Shown: piece by piece, positions 44,487-55,600 of the stretch
Position numbering within the stretch: position 1 is the first letter of the stretch
How the letters are laid out: every line of letters begins with the position of its first letter
The notes under the pieces: model-generated
Databases searched by the model: none
What the model was told of the DNA's origin: nothing
What the model saw: the letters and a program-made list of their open reading frames with translations, nothing else
Assembly (NCBI RefSeq): GCF_034702125.1
Contig: NC_085865.1
Span: forward strand, 27,847,914-27,911,913
Direction of reading: 5' to 3'
From: Engraulis encrasicolus
Lineage: Eukaryota; Chordata; Actinopteri; Clupeiformes; Engraulidae
Length of the DNA: 64,000 bases
Position numbers and translations under genes: made by a program

Positions 44487-46475
44487 CAGGTGAAGGGCAC
44501 GGCCATGGGTAGCACCGTGGCCCCGAACTATGCCTCACTCTATGTTGGTTCCTTTGAACATGACTTTGCATTTAATAGGTCACATAATGATTTTTTTCAT
44601 CATATTGGCCTCTGGCGGAGATATATTGACGATATTTTTATACTGTAGTCAGGTACTCTAAATGAACTATTTGATTTTGTGAATTTTCTCAATGTGAGTA
44701 GCAACCACCTTAAATTCACAGTCAATTATGATGACCAACAAATCAATTTTTTTGACATTTTAAAGATGGCCTCTCAACGTAATTTGATTAATATTGCTGT
44801 GTTCCCCATTGTTATTGAATGTGTTACGCGTTGGTCCTGTTTTAAAAAACGTTCTGGTTGCTTTGTTTCAAGCCGTTTTTGCAAGCTAGAAAGGTGGCTT
44901 GTGGAGAAACGAGAGGGTGTTCCGTGTTTCTCGTGGAAATGCGTCTCTGATTGGCTCACTCCTCCTGCTCTCATGGAAACGCGTCTCTGATTGGCTCAGT
45001 CCTCCTGTTCTTGGAGAGAATGTAATGGGAAGCAGAGTCGCCACTTCTCCGGGTGGTACTGCACTATAGGGGCGCCAACGGAGGCGTGCATGCTCCATTC
45101 AGGGCTGTGCTCTTTCGACAGCGACCCCTAGGCGAGCTGCAGGCACGGAGCAACCAGAGTGGGCTTGCTTTATGGATGAGGCTTTGTGCTGTGTGTGTAC
45201 CTGAGAGTAGCAACCAGCTGATAGCTAAGCTAAGCTAGATTTCGGGCCACCAGACGTTGCTTGTATTGAAAACAAGCAGAAAAAAATTACTCGACATGTT
45301 TTTAGAAAAATGGGTCGACATAAACCTTTGTGAGCAACGCCTTCTTTCGACGTGACGAAACACAGAAAGGCTTTCGTGATTCGCTCGTTTCTCTGCATTA
45401 TTTATGTCAATTGGGAAACACCGGGAAACACAGCCAGGCGAGGTGACGCACCGCTATGAGAGCCTTGCAAGTGAGTTTAACTTGGGGTGACCGTCCGATC
45501 TTCAAAAGGAGTGAGTAAAACTGTGTTTTATCGGAAGTTGGCCTTTAATTAAAAAAGAACAAGACAAATTGTCAACTGATTTGTATAGAAAGCCTACAGA
45601 CAGGAACACTCTCCTGCACGGCAAAAGCTTCCATCCAACCAACCTCAAGAAGAGCCTCCCAATTAGCCAACTTAATAGGGTGCGCCGGATATGCAGTTCA
45701 GAGGACTCCTATGCCAAACACAGTGACGACATGGTGAAAAGATTTAGAGACAGAGAATATCAAGAAGATTGGGTGCAAAATGCTGTTGAACGGTTTAAAA
45801 ATGTTAACCAAAAAGATTGTCTCGAAATGAGAAGAACTAATTCTGATAGTCATAGGTCAATTTGTGCAATACAATTCTCACCCTTGGGAAATTCATTTAA
45901 AGAAATTGTTCGACAGCATTGGCACATCCTAAAATCTGATCCAAATTTAAAAACAGTCTTCAATGATCGCATTGTGATCTTCAATGATCTTCAATGACCG
46001 CATTGTGTACAAACGCGCTCCAAACTTATGAGACCAAATTGTCAGAGCCGATTTACCACCTGAGCAACCTTCTCACTTTCTATCTACTATTCCATCTGGA
46101 AATTATAAGTGTGGCTCTTGTGCACAATGCAATTATACCTCTAAATGTCATTACTTTAACCATCCGCACTCTGGAAAAAAGATTGATATCAAGGGCACAA
46201 TCACTTGTAACAGTAAAAATGTTATATACATGATTAAATGCCCTTGCGGTCTGGCATATATAGGAAAGACCACACGATGTCTGAAAACCCGGATCTCAGA
46301 ACATAGGAGCAGTATAAGAACTCATGATGACAAAAGCCCCGTTGCCGTGCATTTCAATTCCATGAAACACAATCTCTCCTCACTGAGATATTTTGGGATT
46401 GAACATGTAAAAGCCCCAAGAAGGGGAGGGGATATCAAAAATATACCTCAATACCTTGTCACCCAAAGGCCTTAA
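44487..46475 (+). pseudogene. Broken Penelope-like element, copy 2
   Basis: RT fragment 44487-44763: VKGTAMGSTVAPNYASLYVG, WRRYIDDIFIL (catalytic box intact), a TAG, then VNYDDQQINFFDI. After an 800-bp insertion the frame resumes near 45569: STDLYRKPTDRNTLLHGKSF, LNRVRRICSSED, IVRQHWHILKSDPNLKTVF, followed by a frameshift at about 45970-46010. The endonuclease part is at 46224-46450 (VIYMIKCPCGLAYIGKT, CLKTRISEHRSS, HVKAPRRGGD), with the GIY-YIG residues present. It belongs to a PLE subgroup different from the 8-10 kb copy (little identity outside motifs). Stops, a frameshift and an insertion make it inactive. Confidence 0.85.
44764..45540 (+). mobile_element. Insertion related to the 40.6-41.0 kb promoter region
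   Basis: ggcctctcaacgtaatttga..ttattgaatgtgttacgcgtt parallels 40635-40700, and the later GTCTCTGATTGGCTC pair (44945-45005) parallels 40800-40885. The insertion interrupts PLE copy 2 between INFFDI and STDLYRK. No coding exon like that at 41009 was identified, though an ATG (45296) follows a similar leader. Boundaries are approximate. Confidence 0.5.
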
Positions 46476-46791
46476 TTTGGACTTTGATCTAAAACTTTTT
46501 TGTGATCCTTGATCATGGATCATTCTATGATCATTATGTAATGCCTATAATATTGTTGTTTTTTAAAAAAATGTTTGTTGCTATTTTGCTTTGTCTTCTT
46601 TGCTGTATGTGTCTAACTCTTTAACATGCCTGTCAGAACAACCATTACTTGGCTGCAGGCCATGATTGTTTGTAATCATCAATTGTTTGTTGGGCCTAAT
46701 TAGAACAGCTGACTATCAGCTGATTGCCTGACTGCCAATCAGCTGTGTAGGCCTTCCCTACTTATTCTGACTGTTTTTTAACTTGTGTAAG

Positions 46792-46828
46792 ATGCCTGAA
46801 GAAGATCTATGATCGAAACGTTGCTCCC
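46792..46828 (+). ncRNA. Hammerhead-like motif in PLE copy 2 3' region
   Basis: CTGAAGA (core CUGANGA), stem II AGATC-tat-GATC, core GAAAC, then GTT and GC. The order and spacing match the motifs of the first PLE. Stem I pairing is only two bases, so it is probably decayed. AATAAA follows within 10 nt. Confidence 0.55.
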
Positions 46829-46869
46829 AATAAATTAAGTCTTTTGCAAGCAGTGTGCAGATCCTTTCC

Positions 46870-48225
46870 CGCTCCTACATGCCACAGATTAACTCCAGCC
46901 ATTTCTTCCGATCATCCTCCTTTTTGGGCAACAAATGCATCAACATTGATGCTTTACTGCCACAAATCACACATGAACGGGTATGTCCTGCCATGCTAAT
47001 AAACAGTTAGCTTACTTAGCTTTTCAAAACCGTAACAGGTCTTCAATCTCAACTTCCTCTGATCCATTCCGGGGGGAGGTTCTTATCAAGGGCTCTGTTG
47101 AGGGCGGGTTGGCCCCTCGTTTGCATTAGGAACGCCTTGTTTCGATGTGATGTAAGCAGGCTTTTAGCTAGGGGGGCGTCTGGGCGTCTCTTCGACGCCC
47201 TATTTTGAAAATAACAAGAATTTGGACGCCCTACTTTTTTAGTAGGACTCCCTAAAGACATCCTATTTTTTCCACTTTGTCCGCGTTAACCATGCTGATG
47301 TTCAAAATTCGCCGAGTCAGAGCTTTCCCATGATGGACGATTTTTATTTACACCGTCATTTTGGAAGTTTTAGAAGATAAAATATAAAATACACCTAACC
47401 GGCTCCATCCTCCAGGTCTGTCGTACGCTGCGCTGCGCATTCTGCTCGTCCCCCCCTTCCCCCTCCCCTCGCGTTTCTGCGAGTCTGTCCCTCGAGTCGC
47501 TTAACGTTGCAATGATTCTTCATTAAAAGTTTTGAAGCCATGCTGGGCAGAAAAAACATGTGGAAACGTCATACTAATGTAAGCTACAGAATGTTATGGT
47601 GTGGTCATTTTAAGCAACAGCCTCGCGGGGGGTTTGTGCGCAAAAAACCCAGAACAAACATAAGTTCATTTAAAGCCCATAGGCCTATGTCATCATCCAG
47701 AAGACAGCGGAGGCGAGCGGAGGTAAGTTTGAGTCACAGACCTAGAAAGAACTATGTAGTGCTACGCAATCTGAGTAGCTACCCGATGCGAGTCCTTCTG
47801 TGTAGCGCGTGCGCTTTGTGGTCGTTACCTTGACACAACCCAATGCATAGCACTACCTGCAAACTCGTCAGAGAAAAAAAGGTGACGGTGTCCAGTTCTC
47901 TGGCTCTACACAATTCACGTGAATGGCCCAATTGACAATGAAAAATGTGACAGTAGCCAAAAAGTGGCAAGTTTGCAGGTATGAAACGTGAGTCCAGCTG
48001 GTCCCCGACGACTGAATAAAAAAAAAAAGTAAAATAATTAGTTGGGTTTTTTTTTTTGCACATACTAATGTTGACATGATGTCCTGCTACAGCAAATACA
48101 AAACATTAATATTTGCACAGCTGATGCCCCCTTGCCCTGACTGCTTCAGACAGCTATCTTTCTTTCCCCAAGGGGCGCAGGGTTACCATAGCAACAGCAC
48201 GTACCTTAGTACCACAGTTACCGCA
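46870..48225. other. No recognisable gene
   Basis: Short frames at 47049-47261 and 47540-47833 have no family. A small exon-like stretch begins at the ATG at 47540 (MLGRKNMWKRHTN) and meets a GTAAGC donor, but nothing supports it further. Confidence 0.45.
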
Positions 48226-48228
48226 TTA

Positions 48229-48615
48229 GGGGTCTTACACACCAAGGCGGTAAAGCGTCGCGGAACGGCCGCGTTTTTTACCGGCGTCGGTGAAAATACA
48301 TTGAAACCTATCTGTCCTTACACACCAACCGGCGGTAGTCGAACGTCAGCGGCGCGGGAGCCGGCTCCGCGCCGCGCTGCATTTGGAAAATAGAACTCGA
48401 GCGTATTTTTCACGCCGGCGACCGGCGGTGTCTCATTCAAATGAATGGCAAAGTAGCATGCTAGCTTTGGCTGTGGGGAGGGTTTTGAATAGGACTGGCC
48501 GCGCACGCCGACGCTGTCAGTGTGCAAGGCCGAGAAAAGCACGCCGGCCAAAACTAAGCAGAAAGACCGCGTCCGTCCTGCGACCGTTCCGTTCCGCCTT
48601 GGTATGTTTTGGCCC
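48229..48615. mobile_element. PIF/Harbinger-type MITE, TTA TSD
   Basis: GGGGTCTTACACACCAAGGC and the complement of GCCTTGGTATGTTTTGGCCC are imperfect TIRs, flanked by TTA (48226-48228, 48616-48618). The interior is GC-rich with CGGCG motifs in both orientations. 387 bp, no coding sequence. Confidence 0.8.
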
Positions 48616-48618
48616 TTA

Positions 48619-49058
48619 CCGCGTTACCGTACCATAGTTAACATAGTACGTATGATAGCACCGCTAGCTCTACAAATACGCTTTTCTATGGCAGCACTTA
48701 TCGCAAAGTTGTGAGACCCCTCGTAAATAAATGAGTAAGTAAATAAATTTGTTGGACAAAGCACTTGTAATATGTGTTCCCAGAGCAAAGAGGAAAAGAT
48801 GTAGGCCTAGGCGACACTGGCAATATATTATCCAGACAATAGTTGCCGTAGACAGTAAATGTGGAATCGTGTAATTGAAAACGGCCTTGCCTGACATGTT
48901 ATTTAGCCCGAATAAATCCCTTTAACAGTAAATTGTAATGGAGTTTTTTTTTCTGGGGGGCATGACAGGAAGAAAATGAAGAAAAGAGGAAGGTTAACGT
49001 CAATCTGCAACTTCTTTCAGAAGAGAAATGATGTAAGACTTTTTTTTTCTCTGTCCAG
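48619..49058. other. No recognisable gene
   Basis: Nothing recognised; likely intron of the hAT-like relic that follows. Confidence 0.45.
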
Positions 49059-49165
49059 GCTGTTCCAGCACATGGACATTACATTCTCCACATTCAGAAC
49101 ACAGGTACAAACTTAGAGCTGTTAACACTACCATTTTCCCCCTGTGCCCTAAAAAATTTCACTTA

Positions 49166-50072
49166 AGCTGGACTGCCACTCGCACGACTTTTTGAGAGTC
49201 GGACCGATTTCTTGCTCAATCGCAGGTCAATCGTGAGTCTCGCATCGTGTAGTGTACCTGGGGTAACGACAAGCGATTTCGCCTCACGATCGTGCAATCG
49301 CAGGGTCGCAAGAAAATCAAAACGGTTTGAAATTCTGGTCGTGGCTTGTGCGTCAATCGCACAGTTAAAGCAGTGCTACGACCCGATTTGACACTTCACA
49401 TGCACAAATTAATATTAGAGGTGTGTTGTTCACGAACGAGCCGGTTCTTTTGAACGGCTCCCTGAAGTGAACGATGGGAACCGGATCACAGCTGGGGGAG
49501 CCACTCGACTGTTATTTCGTTCATTTTTCATTCATTTTAAGCATGTGACCTCGACCAAAGTAATCCAATTTGGGGAAAAAACACAATTGTTGGCATTAAA
49601 GAGTGGCAAAAACGGTCTTTAGGAGCAGGAGAATAATCAGTTATTGTTTGAACAAATTCACCTTGAGGTGGAGTCAAAATATTACACTATAAACACTGAA
49701 TAAATAATTAAAAAAGAGCCAAAAGAGCCAGCTTTTTGAACGGCTCTTTGAAAGGAACGAGCCACTAAGATCCGGATCCCGTCAAAGAGCCATAAATCCC
49801 ATATCTAATTAATAGGGCGGTGCGATTCGCTGTTGAGCGCGACCTCGTCTCCACCTCAGGTGCGCATGTTCCCTCCTCTGCAGACCGGGGAAACATGCCT
49901 GTTGCGTCGTAGCTTACAGTGGAAGCATTTCGCTCGCATCCGACTGTCGGCTCGTGTAGTGTGAGGACGTGAGTCGTGAGTTGTGAACTTTTTAACAGTG
50001 AAATTCCATCGGGCCATGTGAGCAGAAGCTTAAGACCCACGAGTGAAAATATCGCACAGTGTATGCCCAGCT
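49166..50072. mobile_element. PIF/Harbinger-type MITE, TTA TSD, copy 2
   Basis: Same family as 42249-42788 but in reverse orientation: it ends ATCGCACAGTGTATGCCCAG, and TTA lies on both sides (49163-49165, 50073-50075). Without the 392-bp insertion at 49415-49806 it is about 507 bp. Confidence 0.85.
49415..49806. mobile_element. hAT-type MITE nested in the Harbinger MITE
   Basis: aattaata flanks both sides (49407-49414, 49807-49814) and occurs once at the corresponding site of the undisturbed copy at 42.5 kb, proving the 8-bp duplication. Interior has GAACGAGCCGGTTCTTTTGA and GAACGGCTCTTTGAAAGGAA-type inverted motifs. Confidence 0.9.
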
Positions 50073-50440
50073 TTAGTGGCACATGTGCTCCTGGAAAAAA
50101 AAGGTTAGCGTAGGGCCTTGCTTTACACATTTTGTCATTACAGCTCACTGAGTGCTTTGACAGTCTGGAGGCCATGAGACAGGTGGATGGCCCGGAGCTT
50201 GAGAGGTTCAGGGCAGCTGTGCAGCAGTCAGGCCACTTCAGGGAAACTCAAATCACGATGAGAGTAGGCCGTGGCAGGCGTGATCCAGAGTGAGAACTGG
50301 ATAGCATCAAGGCAGTCTTCCTAGAGAGGATTTTTGGAAAACCTTCGTGCCAGGTTTCCCCATGTTGACCTCTTGGATGCAATGAAGGTTAGGAATCTTA
50401 GAAAATAAAATCACCTGAAAATAAACACTTGCAAAATGTA

Positions 50441-50712
50441 AATAGTAAATGGATTGCATTTATATAGCACCTTTCTACTTCTTCGAGCACCTAAAGCGCT
50501 TTTACATTGTATGCCTCACATTCACCCATTCACACTCACATTCACACACCGGTGGCCGTGGCTGCCACGCAGGGTACCACCCTGCCACCAGGAGCAACTT
50601 GGGGTTAAGTGTCTTGTTCAAGGACACATCGATGGGATCAGGCAAAGTGGGGCTTGAACCTGCAACCTTCTGGTTGCCGAGCAGGCACTCTACCACCTGA
50701 GCTAGGCGAGGG
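50441..50712 (-). mobile_element. tRNA-derived SINE
   Basis: On the minus strand an A-box-like TAGCTCAGGTGGTAGAG (50688-50704) and B-box-like GGTTCAAGCCCC (50649-50660) form a tRNA-like head. The body (complement of GGGGTTAAGTGTCTTGTTCA and GGATTGCATTTATATAGCAC) is one of the commonest fish SINE sequences. It is not a functional tRNA gene. Confidence 0.75.
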
Positions 50713-51528
50713 GAACACTCGTTTAGCAAGGGGGGGGAAGAAAGAAAAAGGAAGAAAAGAAGGAGGAAAAGAGGGGAAAAGGGGGGGAAGGAGGAGAAAA
50801 GAAAAGAAAAGAAGCAGGTGCATGTATTTTGGCACATTTACCACTCATAGCATAATGCATTTATTCATTTTCAGGCCTTAGTATCAAGTAATAGGTGAAG
50901 GTGGTTATGTCGAATCCCATTCGAGCGTTATTTACCTCCAGACCACCAGGGGTGCAACACTGTTTTTCCATGGTCACACACGGTCACGGTCCATAGAGCA
51001 AGCATAACATCGTTTTACCCTTGCCAATAGCAAAGAGATGGATATACAACTTTGCCAATAGTGTGGTTTAAGCAATATTATTGCTTAAATGTCATAAAGG
51101 CAAATATTGCTTTTAATGTAGCAACTAAAAGTAGGCTATACAATGTTTTTTTTTTTTTATTCTCACATTTTTTTAAATTCTCACATTAGATATTCCAAAT
51201 GATATGCCATTAATCTATATATTTATTTATATTATATAATTATATAATATAATCTATTTACATTTATTAATATATTGGTTAATAAATGAGTACTCTGCTG
51301 AATAAATGAGAGGGGATACATAGAGGTTGTTAACTGACGTATTTTACTGTATTTGAGTAATATAAGACATTGTTATCATTGATCATTGAGAATGAAGACG
51401 AGACTGAGAATGAAGTGTTGAAGAAAGAAACAATTTATTGCAATCAAATCAGCACACACACACACAACTTGGTCACAACTGTGAATGGTTATATGAACGA
51501 ATATATAACTGTTAATATTTGAACTTTG

Positions 51529-51532
<4 letters not shown>
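50713..51532. other. Purine-rich tract and unremarkable sequence
   Basis: 50730-50815 is almost entirely A/G on the plus strand. The rest shows AT-rich simple sequence near 51220-51290. No gene recognised. Confidence 0.6.

Positions 51533-51585
<53 letters not shown>
51533..51585 (+). repeat. CA microsatellite
   Basis: Pure CA array. Confidence 0.95.
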
Positions 51586-51587
<2 letters not shown>

Positions 51588-51660
51588 CCTGCAAAACATT
51601 TCAGTTGTAACAGGAACATCATGCACACACTCATGTACTGTGCATAGTATACACATACTT

Positions 51661-51828
51661 GGCCTATGCTACAAAGCTGGTTCAGGATAAGTTAAGGTTA
51701 AGTTAAGAGGTAAATCATCTAATAGAATACCCTGGAGTCCTCATTTTCTCAAGGAAAGCTCTTGTATTAGATGATTTACCTCTTAACTTAACCCTAACTT
51801 ATCCTGAACCAGCTTTGTACTATAGGCC
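51661..51828. mobile_element. Hairpin MITE with about 65-bp TIRs
   Basis: ggcctatgctacaaagctgg ... aggtaaatcatctaata is followed, after a loop of about 40 bp, by its near-perfect reverse complement ending actataggcc. It has no coding capacity and forms an almost complete hairpin. Confidence 0.85.
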
Positions 51829-51844
51829 CACTGACTGTGTGGTT

Positions 51845-51977
51845 CAGTGGTGGAACAATTTCACACAGGGCCCCAGGGCAAAACACTGATAGGGCCCCTC
51901 AAACAACTTGGCATGGTCACAATAGGGCCCCCACCAACAATTCAGGAGGGCTTGCCTCCCCTATAGTTCCGCCCATG
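51845..51977. mobile_element. Small hAT-like MITE
   Basis: The ends are CAGTGGTGG and the complement of CATGGGCGG. The flanks gtgtggtt (51837-51844) and gtctggtt (51978-51985) match at 7 of 8 bases, a slightly decayed duplication. Length 133 bp. Confidence 0.6.
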
Positions 51978-51985
51978 GTCTGGTT

Positions 51986-52442
<457 letters not shown>

Positions 52443-52625
52443 AATCCTGGCCAAGATCTTCTAAACTTCTTAATCTAAACAAATATACAATTGAGCGGAC
52501 ACACACCACACATATATACACAAATACTTTCAGTTACTGCTTTACATACAAATACAAATACTTTCAGTTACTGCTTTACATACAAATGTACAATTGAGCG
52601 GACACACACATGCACATACTTCCAG

Positions 52626-55600
52626 TTACTGCTTCAGTTTTTGCTTCGTCTGTTTTAGCCACTCCTCCTTGGGAAGGGACTCGGTATTAGGACAGTAAAT
52701 ATAGCCCTTATACTGACTATGGCCGGTGTCTATTGTACGAAACTGACCACATTTTCGGCAGGAATTGCTGTCGACTGTCCTTTTGTTAAACCTGGCCTTT
52801 GAGGGGCGCTTCTGTGGGCCAGGGGTGGGCTGAGGTGGTGGAGCAGCAGTAGGTATGAAAACTGTACCCATTGGTGTCTGGGGAATGTACGTAGGAGGAC
52901 GAGTAACCTGGGAAAAGAAAAGAGGAGCAGTTTGGGTGGAGTGGGTGGTAGACAAGTGGTGGACAAGGGGTATGGAAGCTGCAGCGGGCAGCGGGACAGC
53001 CCTCGGGAGAATCTGCCTTGGCCTGCTTGGTGGTAAAGCCTCTTCCTCTGCACGCCTCTTGGCATTAGCTTGTCCCACAGTGGATGATGGAAGGTGATAT
53101 TTTACCTGAACCCCAGGAGTTGAAGAGGGGATAACTGGGCGGAGGCTGGCTGAGGGCAGTGGTTCACATGCAACGGGACGAGAGGGTGGCAGGTCAAGGC
53201 CTTGCAGCAATAGCCTTTCGTGCTGCCTTTTGAGGCGCTGGCTGTACCACTGCTGAACTGTCCGTGCATTGATGGGCACAAGTTGCATGTTGGTGTGTTC
53301 AATGACTGTGGCATTTCCGATAATTAGCTGCTGGATTCGTGTAAAATCATCAACAATAAGGTCCCAACGTGACCTGCCTTTTTTTGGACTTTTGTGTATG
53401 TTGGACAGCCAGACACACATAGCCTCAACCAGTCGACAACAGTCTGGCCTCTGTGCAGGGGAACCAGATGAGCTCAGCACACAACGCTTCATGCTGTCAA
53501 CACCGGGCGTGAATTCTTTCTTTTGTGAAGTCCGGTACCGTCCCAAGTTGAGCCGTTCCTGGTACCGCGCAGCAAGTAACACATGCTGTTTGCCATATGA
53601 CAACAGGTCCTGCCATAGACTTATAGTAGTGCTGGCCTGCTGGTTACTGAGGGTCAGGGAGGCTTCATGGCGCAGCTCCACAAGGTACTCAGCCAGGTTG
53701 TCCACTTTATCCATGCCTGGCATCCCATGTTCATCGACAGCCTAATGAAAAAATAATAATGATGAAAAGATTTAATTACATTTATTACACAGATACACCT
53801 ATTCATATGTCATGTAGGTTTGTTAAAGTTAGCTATACCTTTTTGTGCAATAATGAGTAGAATATGTAATATTGTAGAAAGAGTAGAATAGGTCATTTGT
53901 TATTAAATGAGTATATGCTTACCAGCTGTGATGGCTGGACTTGAGATGGTCCAGGAGCTGTAGAGCTGAGGGCTGGAGGTGTCTGGCCCCGTTGTAGAGA
54001 TGGCTGGAGCGGTGGTGCGGGGAGCCGAGGAGGAGGTGTCTGGCCCCGTGGTAGAGACGGCTGGAGCGGTGGTGCGGGGAGCCGAGGAGGAGGTGTCTGG
54101 CCCCGTGGTAGAGACGGCTGGTGCGGTGGTGCGGGGAGCCGAGGAGGAGGTGTCTGGCCCCGTGGTAGAGACGGCTGGTGCGGGGAGCCGAGGAGGAGGT
54201 GTCTGGCCCCGTGGTAGAGACGGCTGGAGCGGTGGTGCGGGGAGCCGAGGAGGAGGTGTCTGGCCCCGTGGTAGAGACGGCTGGAGCGGTGGTGCGGGGA
54301 GCCGAGGAGGAGGTGTCTGGCCCCGTGGTAGAGACGGCTGGAGCGGTGGTGCGGGGAGCCGAGGAGGAGGTGTAAGCAGTGCAGAACTGTAATCCCCCAG
54401 AAGCTCATCCATTGGTTCCATGAAGCCCTCATCTTCCTCCTTGCCTGGTGAGATCTCCTCCAACAGTACGTCCGTCTCTTCAGACCCTTGGGTCACTGTT
54501 GACACCTGACCAGTCTGATTATACAGATAATCAACCCCGATCAACTCACCTGAAAGGGTAAGAAAAAATATGCAATGTGAGAATAGATGGTGCAATACAT
54601 ACAGTATGTCCTTACTGTATCACACAGTTGTTTTTTTTTTCTTATTATTTTCATTCTATTGTTAAATGCATACATTACACTTACCAGTGTATTGAGCAGG
54701 TGGATGGAAAGTGGGAACATACTTCCGTCCTAACACCTTCAAAGAGCTGGTGTTGATGCTCTCCACAAGCGCTCCAGAGTAGGTCAGGAAGCCGGAGGGT
54801 TTTCCCGACACAGATGCCTCAGCCCTATCTTGGTTCCATCGATTGAGGCCCTCCAACAGATACAGTTGGAAATTAAGGCTGTTAGCCTGAGTACCTGAAA
54901 GCACACACCATACAGTTTGAATGACAACGAATTATTTAAGAGCTTCTACAAATTAAGTAATAAAGTACATGAAGTACTAATTAAGTACATCCGCCACATT
55001 TAAATACAACTCACCTGGGATGAACCTATTGAGATGAAGGTGGAAGGACTCAAGAGAGGATGACCCCCTTGCACACCTGAAGCTGGTGAGTTGGATGCCC
55101 CTGACAGTGGTTGTCCCAGTCTCCGTGTATAGAGGGACACCAGGTACATCCTGGAGGCACTTGACGTGTATTTTCTGTACTCTCCAGAGGTTCTCCATCC
55201 GGATGGCATCCAATAACGGAACTCCCATCAAATCCTTTCCATTGTCTCCCATTAACTCCTCCAGCATACTCTCAATCAACCGGATAGTGGTCTCCTCTCC
55301 TCTTGTCCTCCGCCTGCAGTACCTCTTCAGGTCATCTTTGGTGATCCTCTTGTCCACCATCGCATCCGTGATGTCGGGCACGCCTTCGTTCCTCATCTGC
55401 TCCCTCCTGGCTACACGGAGCAATGCCAGATCATTGGGGTCCAATTCGAAGATAGATGCGGCAAGACGGCTCATAAAGGTTGGGTAGAGAGGGTGAGCAT
55501 CTGAGGAGCAGCCTCTCGCCAGACGCCTCATGAAGTGGTAGATGTCAAGGCGAACAATGAGGTCTGGCCAACCACGGAACTTTTCCTTTACTGCCGGCAG

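Larger units (their letters stand above)
49059..50387 (+). pseudogene. hAT transposase exon remnants
   Basis: Exon 49059-49104 (LFQHMDITFSTFRTQ) has acceptor CTCTGTCCAG and donor GTACAA. Exon 50144-50387 has acceptor TCATTACAG and donor GTTAGG, and reads LTECFDSLEAMRQVDGPELE, then RFRAAVQQSGHF, a TGA after RRDPE, and after a frameshift near 50338 NLRARFPHVDLLDAMK. The two exons join in phase. A DIT..-type segment followed by LR.RFP.V.LL.A resembles the region before the C-terminal dimerisation domain of hAT transposases. The intron between them holds the nested Harbinger and hAT MITEs. One stop and one frameshift mark it as dead. Confidence 0.6.

Noticed and set aside
50649..50704. Possible tRNA gene on the minus strand
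   Set aside because: The head is part of a dispersed fish SINE; acceptor stem pairing is absent.
53979..54392. Long glycine/valine-rich plus-strand frame
   Set aside because: It is antisense to the 57-bp minisatellite exon; the repeat length keeps every frame open.
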